Shown here one piece after another: positions 18,472 to 28,102 of a stretch of 64,000 nucleotides of DNA. A model generated the notes under the pieces. The model made no database searches. It saw only the letters and a list, made by a program, of their open reading frames with translations, and was not told the origin of the DNA. This stretch comes from Pelagerythrobacter marensis (GTDB taxonomy: Bacteria > Pseudomonadota > Alphaproteobacteria > Sphingomonadales > Sphingomonadaceae). The DNA is taken from the NCBI RefSeq assembly GCF_036700095.1, contig NZ_CP144918.1:931001-995000 (forward strand), read 5' to 3'. The first letter of the stretch is position 1, and every line of letters begins with the position of its first letter. The translations under genes were made by a program, and so were the position numbers.

Positions 18472-20172
18472 TCAGGCGGCCGCCGTGCCCGACGCCCGGC
18501 CGCCGCCGAACAGGATCAGCCGTTCGTGCATGGAGCGGTTGCGGCCGGCTTCCTTCGCCTCGTAAAGCAGCTTGTCCGCGCGGGCGTAGAGTTCGTCGAA
18601 CCCGATCGCGGCGGACAGGCCCTCGGGAATTTCGATCATGCCCATGCTCGCGGTGACGACCCGGTCGATCTGCGTCACCTCGCGGGCGACGCGCAGGCTG
18701 ATCGCGCGGCGGATGCGTTCGGCGCGCTCCGCCTGATTCGCGCCGCGCAGCAGCAGCAGGAATTCCTCCCCGCCCATTCGCACGGCGACCGAACGCCGCC
18801 GCTTCTCGCTCGCGAGCACTGCGGCGACGGTGCGCAGAACCTCGTCGCCGACGCAGTGGCCGAACGTGTCGTTGATTTCCTTGAATCGGTCGAGGTCGAG
18901 CAGGGCGAAAGTGGAGAATCCCTGGGCGCGCAAGCGGGCGAAACGCCCGTCGAGCCCGCGCCGGTTCATCAATCCGGTCAGGGGGTCGCGCTCGGCCAGG
19001 TTGCCCAGCGCCGCCGCTATCCTGCGCGCCTTGTCGCGTTCGCGCCGCAGCGTCAGGAAACGGTCGGTCACGCCCAGGGCGGTCACCGTCGCTTCGCAGA
19101 CCAGGCCGAAATAGAACAAGTCGAGCGTGCGGACCGCCGGCACGCCGGGCACCAGTTCGCTGGCGAGGTCGGTCAGGAATACGATCGTGAGCGGAATCCA
19201 GCCCACGAGCTGGAACCTGACCGCCCGGCTGCTGCGCGCCAGCGCCCGGCCGACGATCCGAAACCACAGGATCAGCACCGGGATGAGCGCGATGCCGTGG
19301 AGCGGCAGGCCGGCGAGCATCATCCACTCCGGCTTCACAGTCTGCATCGCCGAGACGATCAGGGCCCATACGGCGGCCCATTCCATCGCCCGCGCCTGCC
19401 GCGCGCCCAGCTTGTCGTGTTCGATGAAATAGCGGGTGAAGAGCAGGCAAGCGGCGATCGCCGCGCCGAATGTCATGATCGTCGCCGCACGCCAGACGAG
19501 CGGATCGAGCACGACGATTTCGTTCGCGATCCCGCTTCGCAGGGCGACCAGCGGGATAAAGCACGCGACCATGATCGCGTGCCAGACGATGAAGCGATCG
19601 CGCAGCACGCGCCAGAACAGCGCGTCGAACACGATCGGCATTGCCAGCATTCCGATCAGCAGCGCGATCAGCACCAGCCGGCCGATATGACCGGCCCGCC
19701 GGTCGGGCCGCTCGGCCGCCAGGTGGAGGCTTTCGAGGCTGGCCTGGTGCGAAAGCCCTTCGATGCGCACCGCGACGCGCGCGGGCGGCGCACCGGCTTG
19801 CGGCAGGGGGACGGCGAGCGTCGGGCCGGCGCTGGTCCCGATCGCCTGCGCCATCGGCGTGGTCGCCTGCGCGCGGGAGCCGTCGCGCCCCTCGACCGCG
19901 ATCGCCACCCGGTCGAACTTGCCCATGTCCATCAGCAGATATCGCGGCGGTGCGACCGCCGGGTCGGGTTCGAACTCCAGCGCGACCGCCGCCGCCGGAA
20001 GCCGGGGCGGGTCGACGGTGCAGGGCAGAACCGCGTCCTCGGGCAGATCGGCAAGGACGCCGGCGGTCGCGGGCGCCGGTGCGCAGGAATGCGCCGCCGC
20101 CGGAGCGCCCAGCGCCGCGATCGTTGCCAGGATCGCCAGGATGGCTGCCCGGAAGGTGGGTTGCCCGCCCAT
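18472..20172 (-). CDS. Membrane diguanylate cyclase with 7TM sensor module
   Basis: A 566-residue protein: signal peptide, a periplasmic domain (about 28-155), seven predicted membrane helices (about 163-385) in the 7TMR-DISM arrangement, a short linker and a C-terminal GGDEF domain (about 395-545) with an MGGEEF active loop and DLDRFKEINDTFGH metal site. It should make cyclic di-GMP. The inhibitory RxxD site normally found nine to six residues before GG reads RRRS, so feedback inhibition may be lost. It converges on the thioesterase gene. Confidence 0.9.
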   Translation of the reverse strand: MGGQPTFRAAILAILATIAALGAPAAAHSCAPAPATAGVLADLPEDAVLPCTVDPPRLPAAAVALEFEPDPAVAPPRYLLMDMGKFDRVAIAVEGRDGSRAQATTPMAQAIGTSAGPTLAVPLPQAGAPPARVAVRIEGLSHQASLESLHLAAERPDRRAGHIGRLVLIALLIGMLAMPIVFDALFWRVLRDRFIVWHAIMVACFIPLVALRSGIANEIVVLDPLVWRAATIMTFGAAIAACLLFTRYFIEHDKLGARQARAMEWAAVWALIVSAMQTVKPEWMMLAGLPLHGIALIPVLILWFRIVGRALARSSRAVRFQLVGWIPLTIVFLTDLASELVPGVPAVRTLDLFYFGLVCEATVTALGVTDRFLTLRRERDKARRIAAALGNLAERDPLTGLMNRRGLDGRFARLRAQGFSTFALLDLDRFKEINDTFGHCVGDEVLRTVAAVLASEKRRRSVAVRMGGEEFLLLLRGANQAERAERIRRAISLRVAREVTQIDRVVTASMGMIEIPEGLSAAIGFDELYARADKLLYEAKEAGRNRSMHERLILFGGGRASGTAAA

Positions 20173-20220
20173 GCCGAAGGGTTAGGGCCATCCGGTTATC
20201 GCCGCGTTAAGCCGGCGGCA

Positions 20221-21336
20221 TCATCCCAGAATGTCGGCGACCGGGCGATATTCGTATCCCAGTTCCTCCGCCACGGCGGCATAGGTCACTTGCCCCGCAT
20301 GGACGTTCAGCCCTTCGGCAAGGTGCGGATCGCGGCGCATCGCCTCCTTCCATCCCAGGCCGGCGATTCGCAGGGCATGGGGCAGGGTGACGTTGTTGAG
20401 CGCATAGGTGCTCGTGCGCGCGACCGCGCCCGGCATGTTGGCAACGCAATAATGGACCACGTCGTCGATCACATATGTCGGGTCGTCGTGAGTCGTCGCG
20501 CGGCTCGTTTCGAAACAGCCGCCCTGGTCGATCGCGACGTCCACCAGGACCGCGCCCGGCTGCATGCATTTCAGCAGCTCGCGGCTCACCAGCTTGGGGG
20601 CCGCGGCGCCGGGGATCAGAACGGCGCCGATCACCAGATCGGCCTCGCACACCGCCTCTTCGAGATTGGCCTTGTTCGAAAACCGCGTCTTGGCCCGGCT
20701 TTCGAAATGGATTCCCACGCGTTCCAGCACCGCCGGATCGCGGTCGAGAATGGTCGTGTCGGCGCCCAGCCCGACCGCCATCTGCGCGGCGTTGAAGCCG
20801 ACCACGCCGCCGCCGATCACCAGCACTTTGCCCGGCAGCACGCCCGGCACCCCGCCCAGCAGGACGCCGCGGCCGCCATGCGCCTTCTCCAGCGCGGTGG
20901 CGCCGGCCTGCACGCTCATGCGCCCGGCCACCTGGCTCATCGGCTTGAGCAGGGGCAGCGAGCCACCGGGACCGGTCACCGTTTCGTAAGCGATCGCGGT
21001 GACGCCGTTCCTGACCAGGTCCGCGGTCTGCGGGGCGTCCGGCGCGAGGTGGAGGTAAGTGTAGAGGATCTGCCCGTCGCGCAGGCGGGCGCGTTCTTCC
21101 GCCTGCGGTTCCTTGACCTTAACCACCATCTCGCATTCGGCGAAGATCTCGTCCGGCCCGTCCTTGATGACTGCGCCGGCCTGGAGATACTCGGCGTCGT
21201 CGGCGCCGATTCCGTTGCCCGCGCCGCTCTGAATCCAGACTTCGTGACCGTGCGTCACCAGTTCGCGCGTGCTTTCCGGGGTCAGGCCGACGCGATATTC
21301 GTGGTTCTTGATTTCCGTGGGGCAACCGATGCGCAT
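20221..21336 (-). CDS. ald: Alanine dehydrogenase
   Basis: A 371-residue NAD-dependent enzyme that interconverts L-alanine and pyruvate plus ammonia. It starts with the characteristic [20 protein letters not shown] (substrate-binding Arg/Lys), has the Rossmann motif [12 protein letters not shown], and [11 protein letters not shown] towards the C-terminus. Length is exactly that of the family. The ATG at 21336 follows AGGAG at the usual distance; upstream in-frame codons belong to the divergent promoter region. Confidence 0.95.
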   Translation of the reverse strand: MRIGCPTEIKNHEYRVGLTPESTRELVTHGHEVWIQSGAGNGIGADDAEYLQAGAVIKDGPDEIFAECEMVVKVKEPQAEERARLRDGQILYTYLHLAPDAPQTADLVRNGVTAIAYETVTGPGGSLPLLKPMSQVAGRMSVQAGATALEKAHGGRGVLLGGVPGVLPGKVLVIGGGVVGFNAAQMAVGLGADTTILDRDPAVLERVGIHFESRAKTRFSNKANLEEAVCEADLVIGAVLIPGAAAPKLVSRELLKCMQPGAVLVDVAIDQGGCFETSRATTHDDPTYVIDDVVHYCVANMPGAVARTSTYALNNVTLPHALRIAGLGWKEAMRRDPHLAEGLNVHAGQVTYAAVAEELGYEYRPVADILG

Positions 21337-21467
21337 AGGTCCTATCTCCTCGCTGCGTGCGCCCGTTACAAGTGAAACTATGGCGTCGCAACCTGCGTCG
21401 TTCGCCGGCCCGAAGCAGGCGCGGATAGGGCCATAGCGGCAAAGTTCGGAGCCGGGCAGTGCGATGG

Positions 21468-21529
21468 CCGTCATCGAACTGTCACAAAATCGGCATAGTG
21501 GCGCCGCGATCCGGTCAGAAACCGGTCAT
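21468..21529 (+). promoter_or_regulatory. Pho-box-like half-sites upstream of the porin
   Basis: Half-sites CCGTCAT (21468), CTGTCAC (21479) and TCGGCAT (21490) stand exactly 11 bases apart with 4-base spacers, the layout of a PhoB box. In the same 11-base register CGGTCAG (21512) and CGGTCAT (21523) follow, with a non-matching position at 21501. PhoB binds such direct repeats when phosphate is scarce. The downstream genes (phosphate-type porin, PstS) fit that control. Confidence 0.6.
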
Positions 21530-21544
21530 CAAAAGGTAACCGAA

Positions 21545-22894
21545 GTGAAAAATTCGCTGACCCTATCGCCTATCGCCATTGCCGCCGGCGCGCTGCTGGC
21601 CGCCCCCCTTGCAGCGCAGGAGGGCAGCGCGGAGGCGGCGGCCTCCGACCGGCTCGAGGCCCTGCGTGCCGAAATGGCGCGCCTGGCCGACCGGATCGAG
21701 ACGCTCGAAGCCGAGCTGGCGGCCGCGAAAGGCACGGCCGACGCCGCGCGGTCGGAGCCTGCGCCCGAGCCTCGAAACGCCACGTCGATCGTCTGGAAAG
21801 GCGCGCCGAAGATCGAGGGGGAAGGGGGCTGGAGCTTCAAGCCGCGCGGCCGGTTGCAGATCGACGCCGGGACCTTTTCCGCTCCCGCCGCCACCGGCGT
21901 CGCGGACGGCTTCGGCAGCGAAATCCGCCGCGCCCGTCTGGGCGCCGAAGGCGATATCCCGGGCGGGTTCGGTTACAAGTTCGAACTCGATTTCGCCGGC
22001 GGCGAGGTCGAAATCGCCGATGCGATCGCGACCTATGCCGATGGCGGCCTGACGATTTCCGCCGGGCACCACAACACGTTCCAGGGGCTGGAGGAGCTGA
22101 CCAGCAGCCGGTTCATCTCGACGATGGAGCGGGCGGCCTTCACAGACGCTTTCGGCTTCGAGCGCCGCCTCGGCCTTTCCGCGCAATATGCCGCCGATGC
22201 GTGGCTGGTTCAGGCGGGCGTGTTCAGCGACAATGCCGACGACCTGTCGAACCGCAACTGGAGCGTCGACGGGCGCGTCGTGGCGATGCCCGAACTGGGG
22301 AACGCGCGGCTCCATCTGGGCGGATCGGTCCACTACGCCGATTACGAGGAAGGGACCGCGCTGCGATACCGCCAGCGCCCCTTCGTCCACTTCACCGACG
22401 TGCGCTTCGTCGACACCGGGTGGTTCGATGCCGCGAGCGAACTGGGCATGGGGCTGGAAGCGGCGGCGATCGCCGGCCCGTTCCATGCGGCGGCAGAAGG
22501 TTTCTGGCAGAACGTCGATCGCCCGGGCGCGCTGCCCGATCCGACGTTCTTCGGCGGCTATGCCGAAGTCGGCATGTTCCTCACCCCCGGCGACAGCCGC
22601 GGCTACAAGCGCGGCGTCTTCGACCGGGTGAAGCCCGCGAACCCGGTGGGCGAAGGCGGTTTCGGCGCGGTCCAGGTCAATCTGCGCTACGACCGGCTCG
22701 ACCTGGTCGATGCGGGGATCGTCGGGGGCACGCAGGATGGATATGCGGTCTCGCTCGTCTGGACGCCGACCGCCTACACGCGCTTCATGGCCAATTACGG
22801 CCGCATGGCGTATCGCAATGCCGTGATCCCCGCCGGGGGAGACGGGTCCTACGGTGTCGACGCCTTCGCCGTGCGCGCCCAGATCGATTTTTGA
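21545..22894 (+). CDS. OprP/OprO-like phosphate-selective porin
   Basis: About 449 residues: signal peptide ending near PLAAQ, a coiled coil (about 34-75, heptads of Leu/Ile/Ala) as in trimeric OprP porins, then a 16-strand-like barrel ending in ...VRAQIDF with a C-terminal Phe for outer-membrane assembly. OprP-family pores favour phosphate or pyrophosphate. The GTG at 21545 is the start I favour: AAAAGG precedes it, it opens directly onto the signal peptide, and an upstream ATG at 21464 would place Pho-box repeats inside the gene. Confidence 0.85.
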   Translation: MKNSLTLSPIAIAAGALLAAPLAAQEGSAEAAASDRLEALRAEMARLADRIETLEAELAAAKGTADAARSEPAPEPRNATSIVWKGAPKIEGEGGWSFKPRGRLQIDAGTFSAPAATGVADGFGSEIRRARLGAEGDIPGGFGYKFELDFAGGEVEIADAIATYADGGLTISAGHHNTFQGLEELTSSRFISTMERAAFTDAFGFERRLGLSAQYAADAWLVQAGVFSDNADDLSNRNWSVDGRVVAMPELGNARLHLGGSVHYADYEEGTALRYRQRPFVHFTDVRFVDTGWFDAASELGMGLEAAAIAGPFHAAAEGFWQNVDRPGALPDPTFFGGYAEVGMFLTPGDSRGYKRGVFDRVKPANPVGEGGFGAVQVNLRYDRLDLVDAGIVGGTQDGYAVSLVWTPTAYTRFMANYGRMAYRNAVIPAGGDGSYGVDAFAVRAQIDF

Positions 22895-22923
22895 TCCACA
22901 CCGATTCCCGACCGGGGGGAACG

Positions 22924-22952
22924 ATGTCATGTCTTTGTCACAGATCGCTCAT
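22924..22952 (+). promoter_or_regulatory. Pho box upstream of pstS
   Basis: Three 7-base half-sites, ATGTCAT (22924), TTGTCAC (22935) and CGCTCAT (22946), repeat every 11 bases with 4-base gaps, as in tandem PhoB sites. A -10-like CCTAAC/TAACCT lies about 12-20 bases further on, and the pstS ATG is at 22991. The arrangement matches the one before the porin. Confidence 0.75.
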
Positions 22953-22990
22953 ACCCGGGAGCCGATCCTAACCTTGCTGGGGTAAGAAAA

Positions 22991-24037
22991 ATGCATCTCA
23001 CGAAATCCATCTGCTTTGCCGCGGTTGCGGCGCTTTCGCTTGCCGCGTGCGGCGATGCGCCGGGCACCGGCGGCACGCGCGATTCGATCCGCGCGGTCGG
23101 TTCCTCGACCGTCTATCCCTTTGCCAAGGTGGTGGCGGAAAACTTCGCCCGCGCGCATCCCGATTTCAAGTCGCCGCTGATCGAATCGACCGGCACCGGC
23201 GGCGGCATTGCGCTGTTCTGCGAAGGCGAGGGGCCGAACACGCCCGATATCGCCAACGCCTCGCGGCGGATGAAGAAGAGCGAGTTCGAAACCTGCCAGA
23301 CCAACGGCGTGGATGAAATTATCGAGCTTCAGGTCGGCCTCGACGGGATCGCTTTCGCATCGGCGAAAGACGGGATCATGATGAACCTGACGCCCGAGAT
23401 CGTCTACAAGGCGATCGCCGCGCAGCCTTATGGCGAAGAGCAGACGGCCAAGACCTGGGCCGATGTCGATCCCTCGCTGCCGAACGAGCCGATCCTGGTG
23501 TACGGCCCGCCCTCCACCTCGGGCACGCGCGACGCGCTGAAGGAACTGGTGCTCGAGGTCGGCTGCGATGCCAATCCGGCGATGGAGCAGCTCAAGGAAA
23601 GCGACGAGGATCGCCACGCGCAGATCTGCACCGAAGTCCGCTCCGACGGCGCCTATGTCGACCAGGGCGAGCAGGACAACCTGATCGTGCAGAAGATCGG
23701 CAACAATCCCAAGGCCGTCGGCGTGTTCGGCTATTCCTATCTCGAAGAGAATTCGGGCAAGGTCCAGGGCCTGCCGATGAACGGGGTGGAGCCGACTTAC
23801 GAGAACATCTCCAGCTTCCGCTATCCGGGCGCCCGCCCGCTTTACATCTACGTCAAGAAGGCGCACCTCGACGCGATCCCGGGGCTGAAGGAATTCCTGG
23901 CCGAATGGGCGAAGAGCTGGGGCAAGGACGGCCCGCTCGCAGCGATCGGCCTCGTCCCTTCGCCGGACGAGACCCTGGCGGCCAACACCGCCGCCGCGAC
24001 CACGCAGTACACCACGATGACCGGCGAAGAGCTTTGA
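22991..24037 (+). CDS. pstS: Phosphate-binding protein PstS (ABC transporter lipoprotein)
   Basis: A 348-residue periplasmic binding protein. The leader ends in a lipobox (SLAACGD), so it should be lipid-anchored. Phosphate-binding blocks are AVGSSTVYPF at the N-terminus, STGTGGGI, and GPPSTSGTRD. It belongs to the longer PstS form common in alphaproteobacteria. The permease and ATPase genes (pstCAB) and phoU are absent from the window; the only linked gene is the porin, with which it shares a Pho-box architecture. Confidence 0.93.
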   Translation: MHLTKSICFAAVAALSLAACGDAPGTGGTRDSIRAVGSSTVYPFAKVVAENFARAHPDFKSPLIESTGTGGGIALFCEGEGPNTPDIANASRRMKKSEFETCQTNGVDEIIELQVGLDGIAFASAKDGIMMNLTPEIVYKAIAAQPYGEEQTAKTWADVDPSLPNEPILVYGPPSTSGTRDALKELVLEVGCDANPAMEQLKESDEDRHAQICTEVRSDGAYVDQGEQDNLIVQKIGNNPKAVGVFGYSYLEENSGKVQGLPMNGVEPTYENISSFRYPGARPLYIYVKKAHLDAIPGLKEFLAEWAKSWGKDGPLAAIGLVPSPDETLAANTAAATTQYTTMTGEEL

Positions 24038-24077
24038 TTACGCGCGCCGCCTAGTCAGCGCGCCACGCTTGTGCAAA

Positions 24078-24110
24078 GGGCGCCGTCTCCCGGAAGACGG
24101 CGCCCTTTTT
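24078..24110 (+). terminator. Intrinsic terminator after pstS
   Basis: An 11-bp perfect stem (GGGCGCCGTCT at 24078-24088 with AGACGGCGCCC at 24095-24105), six-base loop and a run of five T residues. It separates pstS from the ku operon. Confidence 0.93.
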
Positions 24111-24171
24111 GCGTGGTCGGAAACGATTCGTCCGCCTAAACGCTGAATCGGCGCGAAAGGGGATACGAACG

Positions 24172-25026
24172 ATGGCGGCACGGGCCTATTGGCAGGGACA
24201 GATCAGGCTGGCGCTGGTTTCGATACCGGTCGAAGTCTACCCCGCGACGAAAAGCGGCGCCTCGATATCGTTCCGCCAGATTCACGAACCGAGCGGGAAG
24301 CCGATCAATTACGAGAAAGTGGTCCGGGGGATCGGCCCGATCGACCGCGACGACATCGTCAAGGGATACGAGATATCCAAGGGCAACTACGTCCTGCTGG
24401 AAGACGAGGAGATCGAGGCGGTCAAGATCGAAAGCCGCAAGACGCTGGAGCTGGTGCAGTTAGTCGACGTGCACGAGATCGACGTGTTCTATTTCGAAAA
24501 GCCCTATTACGTCGTTCCGCAGGACGAACTGGCGGAGGAAGCCTTCGTCGTCCTGCGCGAGGCGCTGCGCGAGAAGAAGAAGGTCGCGCTCGGCCAGCTT
24601 TCGGTGCGCGGGCGCGAAACGCTGGTCAGCCTCAAGCCCTGCGGCAAGGGGATCGTGCTGGAAACGCTGCGTTACGAGGACGAGGTGCGCAAGGCGCAGA
24701 CCTATTTCGAGGATATCCCCGATACCAAGCCCGACAAGGAAATGCTCGACCTGGCCGGGACGCTGATCGACAAGAAAAGCGCACCCTTCGACGCCGGCGA
24801 GTTCGAGGATCGCTATGTCGAGGCGATCCGCAAGCTGATCGACAAGAAGGCCAAGGCCAAGGGCGAGACGATCCTCGAGGATGTCGACGAGCCGGCGGCT
24901 TCGGGCACGTCCAACGTCATCGACCTGATGTCGGCGCTCAAGAAGTCGGTGAAGGAGGAGAAGCCGGCGAAGAAGCGGTCTTCGAAGACGGCGTCGTCGG
25001 GCGGCAAGTCGCGAAAGAGCGCCTGA
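24172..25026 (+). CDS. ku: Ku DNA end-binding protein
   Basis: A 284-residue bacterial Ku that would ring DNA ends and recruit LigD for non-homologous end joining. It shows MAARAYWQGQIRLALVSIPVEVYPA at the start (family hallmark WKGxIxfGLVxIPV), INYEKVVRG, and the EMLDLAGTLI region, followed by a Lys-rich flexible tail (about 255-284). The ATG at 24172 follows GAAAGGGG. The stop overlaps the start of the mgtC-like gene by one base. Confidence 0.95.
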   Translation: MAARAYWQGQIRLALVSIPVEVYPATKSGASISFRQIHEPSGKPINYEKVVRGIGPIDRDDIVKGYEISKGNYVLLEDEEIEAVKIESRKTLELVQLVDVHEIDVFYFEKPYYVVPQDELAEEAFVVLREALREKKKVALGQLSVRGRETLVSLKPCGKGIVLETLRYEDEVRKAQTYFEDIPDTKPDKEMLDLAGTLIDKKSAPFDAGEFEDRYVEAIRKLIDKKAKAKGETILEDVDEPAASGTSNVIDLMSALKKSVKEEKPAKKRSSKTASSGGKSRKSA

Positions 25027-25496
25027 TGGAACTCAACGATCCCGTCCTGGTGCACTGGATCGACTGGGATCTGCTCGCGCGGCTGGGGGTGGCCGCGATC
25101 CTCGGGCTGGCGCTGGGGCTCGACCGCGAGGTGCGCGGCCACGCCGCGGGAATGCGCACACACGGCCTCATCTGCTTCGCCGCTGCGGCCATGACCGTTT
25201 CGATCATCTCGCTGTTCGGCCAGCTCGAAGGCGGGCGTTTGGACCCGCTGCGCATCTACGAGGCGACGGGCACGTTCATCGGCATTATCGGCGCCGGCCT
25301 GATCGTTTTCAGCAAGGGGCAGGTGAAGAACCTGACAACGGCCGCGCACTTGTGGCTCGCGGCGGTGATCGGCATTGCCTGCGGCGCGGCGCAATGGCCG
25401 CTGGTCGCGATCGCCGCGGCCATATCGGTCGTCATGCTCACGCTGCTGCGGATCGTCGAGCGGCGCTGGTTTGCCGACGAGGACTATACCCCGTGA
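25026..25496 (+). CDS. MgtC/SapB-family membrane protein
   Basis: A 156-residue inner-membrane protein with four to five hydrophobic segments. The N-terminal MgtC block is clear: RLGVAAILGLALGLDREVRGHAAGMRTHGL contains the conserved LGxxLGxERE...G(L)RTH pattern. Members are linked to magnesium limitation, acid or membrane stress. It sits inside the end-joining operon: TGATG overlap with ku and GTGA overlap with ligD, so all three are co-translated. Its link to DNA repair is unknown. Confidence 0.85.
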   Translation: MELNDPVLVHWIDWDLLARLGVAAILGLALGLDREVRGHAAGMRTHGLICFAAAAMTVSIISLFGQLEGGRLDPLRIYEATGTFIGIIGAGLIVFSKGQVKNLTTAAHLWLAAVIGIACGAAQWPLVAIAAAISVVMLTLLRIVERRWFADEDYTP

Positions 25497-28027
25497 GCAA
25501 GCGCGATCCCCTAGCCGAATACAACCGCCGGCGCGATTTCGCGAAGACCGCCGAACCGGCAGGCACGCGAGAAAGCAGCGAAGGCGGCAACCGCTTCATC
25601 GTCCAGAAGCACGCGGCCACCCGCCTCCACTGGGATCTCCGGCTGGAGGCGGACGGGGTGCTCAAGTCGTGGGCCGTGACCAGGGGGCCGAGCCCCGATC
25701 CCGACGTCAAGCGTCTGGCCGTGCGGACCGAGGATCATCCGATGTCCTATGCCGATTTCGAAGGGACGATCCCCAGGGGCGAATACGGCGGCGGCACGGT
25801 CATGTTGTGGGATCGCGGAACCTGGGCGCCGGTCGAAGGGAAAAGCTGGAAGGATATCGAGAAAGGCCACCTGCACTTCACGCTCGACGGCGAGCGGATG
25901 AAGGGCGAATGGCTGCTGGTCCGCATGAAGAAGAAGCCGGGCGAAAAGCGCGAGAACTGGCTGCTGCGCAAGATTGACGACGCGTTCGCGCAGACCGGCG
26001 ATGCCCTGGTCGAGCATGAGCTGACCAGCGTGCTGACCGGCCGCGCAATGGCCGAGATCGCGGCCGACAAGGGCGGCGAGCGCTCGCTGGAAGGCAAGAA
26101 GGGCAAGGCCTTCGCCAGGGAAATGGCAAAGGCCGGCGCGCACAATGCGAAAAAGGCGAAAGGGCGGCGCAAGGCCGGCACCGGCAAGCCGCCTGCCTTC
26201 CGCAAGCCGCAGCTGGCAACGCTGGTCGACGCGGTCCCTGCCGGAAACGGCTGGATGCACGAGATCAAGTTCGACGGCTACCGCGCGCTCGTCGCGGCCG
26301 CGGGCGACAAAGTGCGCGTCTATACCCGCAGCGGGAAGGACTGGAGCGACAAGTTCGTTCCGCTGGCGCAAGCCTTCGCCGCGCTCGACCTCCCGCCCTG
26401 CCTGATCGATGGCGAGATCGTGGCCTACGATGACGACGGCAATCCCGACTTCTCCTCGCTGCAGAAGGTGCTCAAGCGCGGGCACGGATCGCAAGGGCAA
26501 GGCGACAAGCTGGCCTTTCATGCCTTCGACCTGCTCGAGGTAGACGGAGAGACTCTCGCCGGCCGGCCCAATATCGAGCGCAAGGAACGGCTGGAGGCGC
26601 TGCTGGAAGACGCCGGACCGCCGATCCACGTCGCCGACCATGTGATCGGCGCGGGCGAGAAACTCTACCGCGCGATGTGCGATGCCGCGCAGGAAGGGAT
26701 CATCTCCAAGGCCGTGGACGCCCCCTATCGCGGCAGCCGCACGCGCAACTGGGTGAAAGTCAAATGCACGCTGCGGCAGGAATTCGTGGTGGTCGGGTGG
26801 AAGGCCTCCAGCGCCAAAGGGCGCCCGTTCGCCTCGTTGCTGCTGGCCCAGCACGAAGGGGCGAAGGGGAAAGAGGCGCTGGTTTACAAGGGCAATGTCG
26901 GGACCGGGTTTTCGCACGATGCGATGCAGGATCTCGCCGCGAAGATGAAGCGGCTGGAACGCAAGACGCCGCCGGTCGAGGTCGATCGCGCATCGTCGCG
27001 CGGGGTCACCTGGCTGACGCCGAAGCTGGTGGCGGAAGTCGCCTTCAGCGAGTTCACCGCCGAAGGCAGCGTCCGCCACGGCAGCTTTCTCGGCCTGCGA
27101 AGCGACAAGGAGGCGGCAGAGGTGACACCCGAAACCCCCGGCGAACCCCCGGCCGGCGAGGCCGCGCAGGCAGTGAAGATCTCCAGCCGCGATCGCGTGA
27201 TCTTCCCCGACGCCGAATGCACGAAAGGCGACCTTGCGGATTATTACGCGGCGATCGCGCCGCTGATGCTGCCGTTCGCCGCCCAGCGCCCGATTAGCCT
27301 GGTGCGCTGCCCCCAGGGGCGGGCGAAGAAATGCTTCTTCCAGAAGCACGACAGCGGCTCGTTCGGCCCCCATGTCAAACACGTGCCGATCGCGGAGAAG
27401 AGCGGCGGCACCGAGGATTATCTCTACATCGAGGATGCGCCGGGCCTGCTCGCCTGCGTGCAGATGGGCACGATCGAATTCCACGGCTGGGGCGCGCGCA
27501 GCGGCGATGTCGAACGGCCCGACCGGATGATCTTCGATCTCGACCCCGACGAGGGGCTCGATTTCGGCGATGTCAAACAGGCGGCGAAGGACCTCCGCCG
27601 CAAGCTGGCCGATATCGGCCTGGCGAGCCATGCCATGCTGACCGGCGGCAAGGGCGTCCATCTCGTCGTCCCCCTCGCGCCCGGCCACTCCTGGGCCGAA
27701 CACAAGGACTTCGCCCGCCGCTTCGCCGAAGCGCTGAGCATGGCCGAGCCGGATCGCTTCACGGCGACGATGAGCAAGGCGAAGCGCAAGGGGAAGGTCT
27801 TCATCGACTGGCTGCGCAACCAGCGCGGCAGCACTGCCGTCGTCCCCTATTCGGCGCGCGCGCGGGCGGGCGCGCCGGTCGCCGTGCCGATCGCCTGGGA
27901 CGAGCTGGACAGGTTCGACGATGCCAAGCCGTTCTCGATCGCCGATGCGGCGAAGCTGCACACGCGCGCGGAGGCGAAGGCGCTCGCCGGCTGGGGCTTC
28001 GCCGAACAGCGCTTGCCCGATATCTAG
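25493..28027 (+). CDS. ligD: ATP-dependent DNA ligase LigD (three-domain)
   Basis: An 844-residue end-joining ligase. Domains in order: phosphoesterase (about 35-200, with HAATRLHWDLRLE), ATP-dependent ligase (about 230-530, with nucleotidyl Lys259 in EIKFDGYRAL), and primase/polymerase (about 560-844, with the catalytic FDLDPDEGLDF acidic pair). This PE-Lig-Pol order is the one found in Pseudomonas and rhizobia. It starts at GTG 25493, overlapping the upstream stop by GTGA. Confidence 0.95.
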   Translation: MSKRDPLAEYNRRRDFAKTAEPAGTRESSEGGNRFIVQKHAATRLHWDLRLEADGVLKSWAVTRGPSPDPDVKRLAVRTEDHPMSYADFEGTIPRGEYGGGTVMLWDRGTWAPVEGKSWKDIEKGHLHFTLDGERMKGEWLLVRMKKKPGEKRENWLLRKIDDAFAQTGDALVEHELTSVLTGRAMAEIAADKGGERSLEGKKGKAFAREMAKAGAHNAKKAKGRRKAGTGKPPAFRKPQLATLVDAVPAGNGWMHEIKFDGYRALVAAAGDKVRVYTRSGKDWSDKFVPLAQAFAALDLPPCLIDGEIVAYDDDGNPDFSSLQKVLKRGHGSQGQGDKLAFHAFDLLEVDGETLAGRPNIERKERLEALLEDAGPPIHVADHVIGAGEKLYRAMCDAAQEGIISKAVDAPYRGSRTRNWVKVKCTLRQEFVVVGWKASSAKGRPFASLLLAQHEGAKGKEALVYKGNVGTGFSHDAMQDLAAKMKRLERKTPPVEVDRASSRGVTWLTPKLVAEVAFSEFTAEGSVRHGSFLGLRSDKEAAEVTPETPGEPPAGEAAQAVKISSRDRVIFPDAECTKGDLADYYAAIAPLMLPFAAQRPISLVRCPQGRAKKCFFQKHDSGSFGPHVKHVPIAEKSGGTEDYLYIEDAPGLLACVQMGTIEFHGWGARSGDVERPDRMIFDLDPDEGLDFGDVKQAAKDLRRKLADIGLASHAMLTGGKGVHLVVPLAPGHSWAEHKDFARRFAEALSMAEPDRFTATMSKAKRKGKVFIDWLRNQRGSTAVVPYSARARAGAPVAVPIAWDELDRFDDAKPFSIADAAKLHTRAEAKALAGWGFAEQRLPDI

Positions 28028-28102
28028 CGCCGTTTTCAGCAAGGCCGAGGCGGTACCGTCGCGCTTGCCCCCGATGCCGGACGCGGATACCCTCGCCCCC
28101 GG

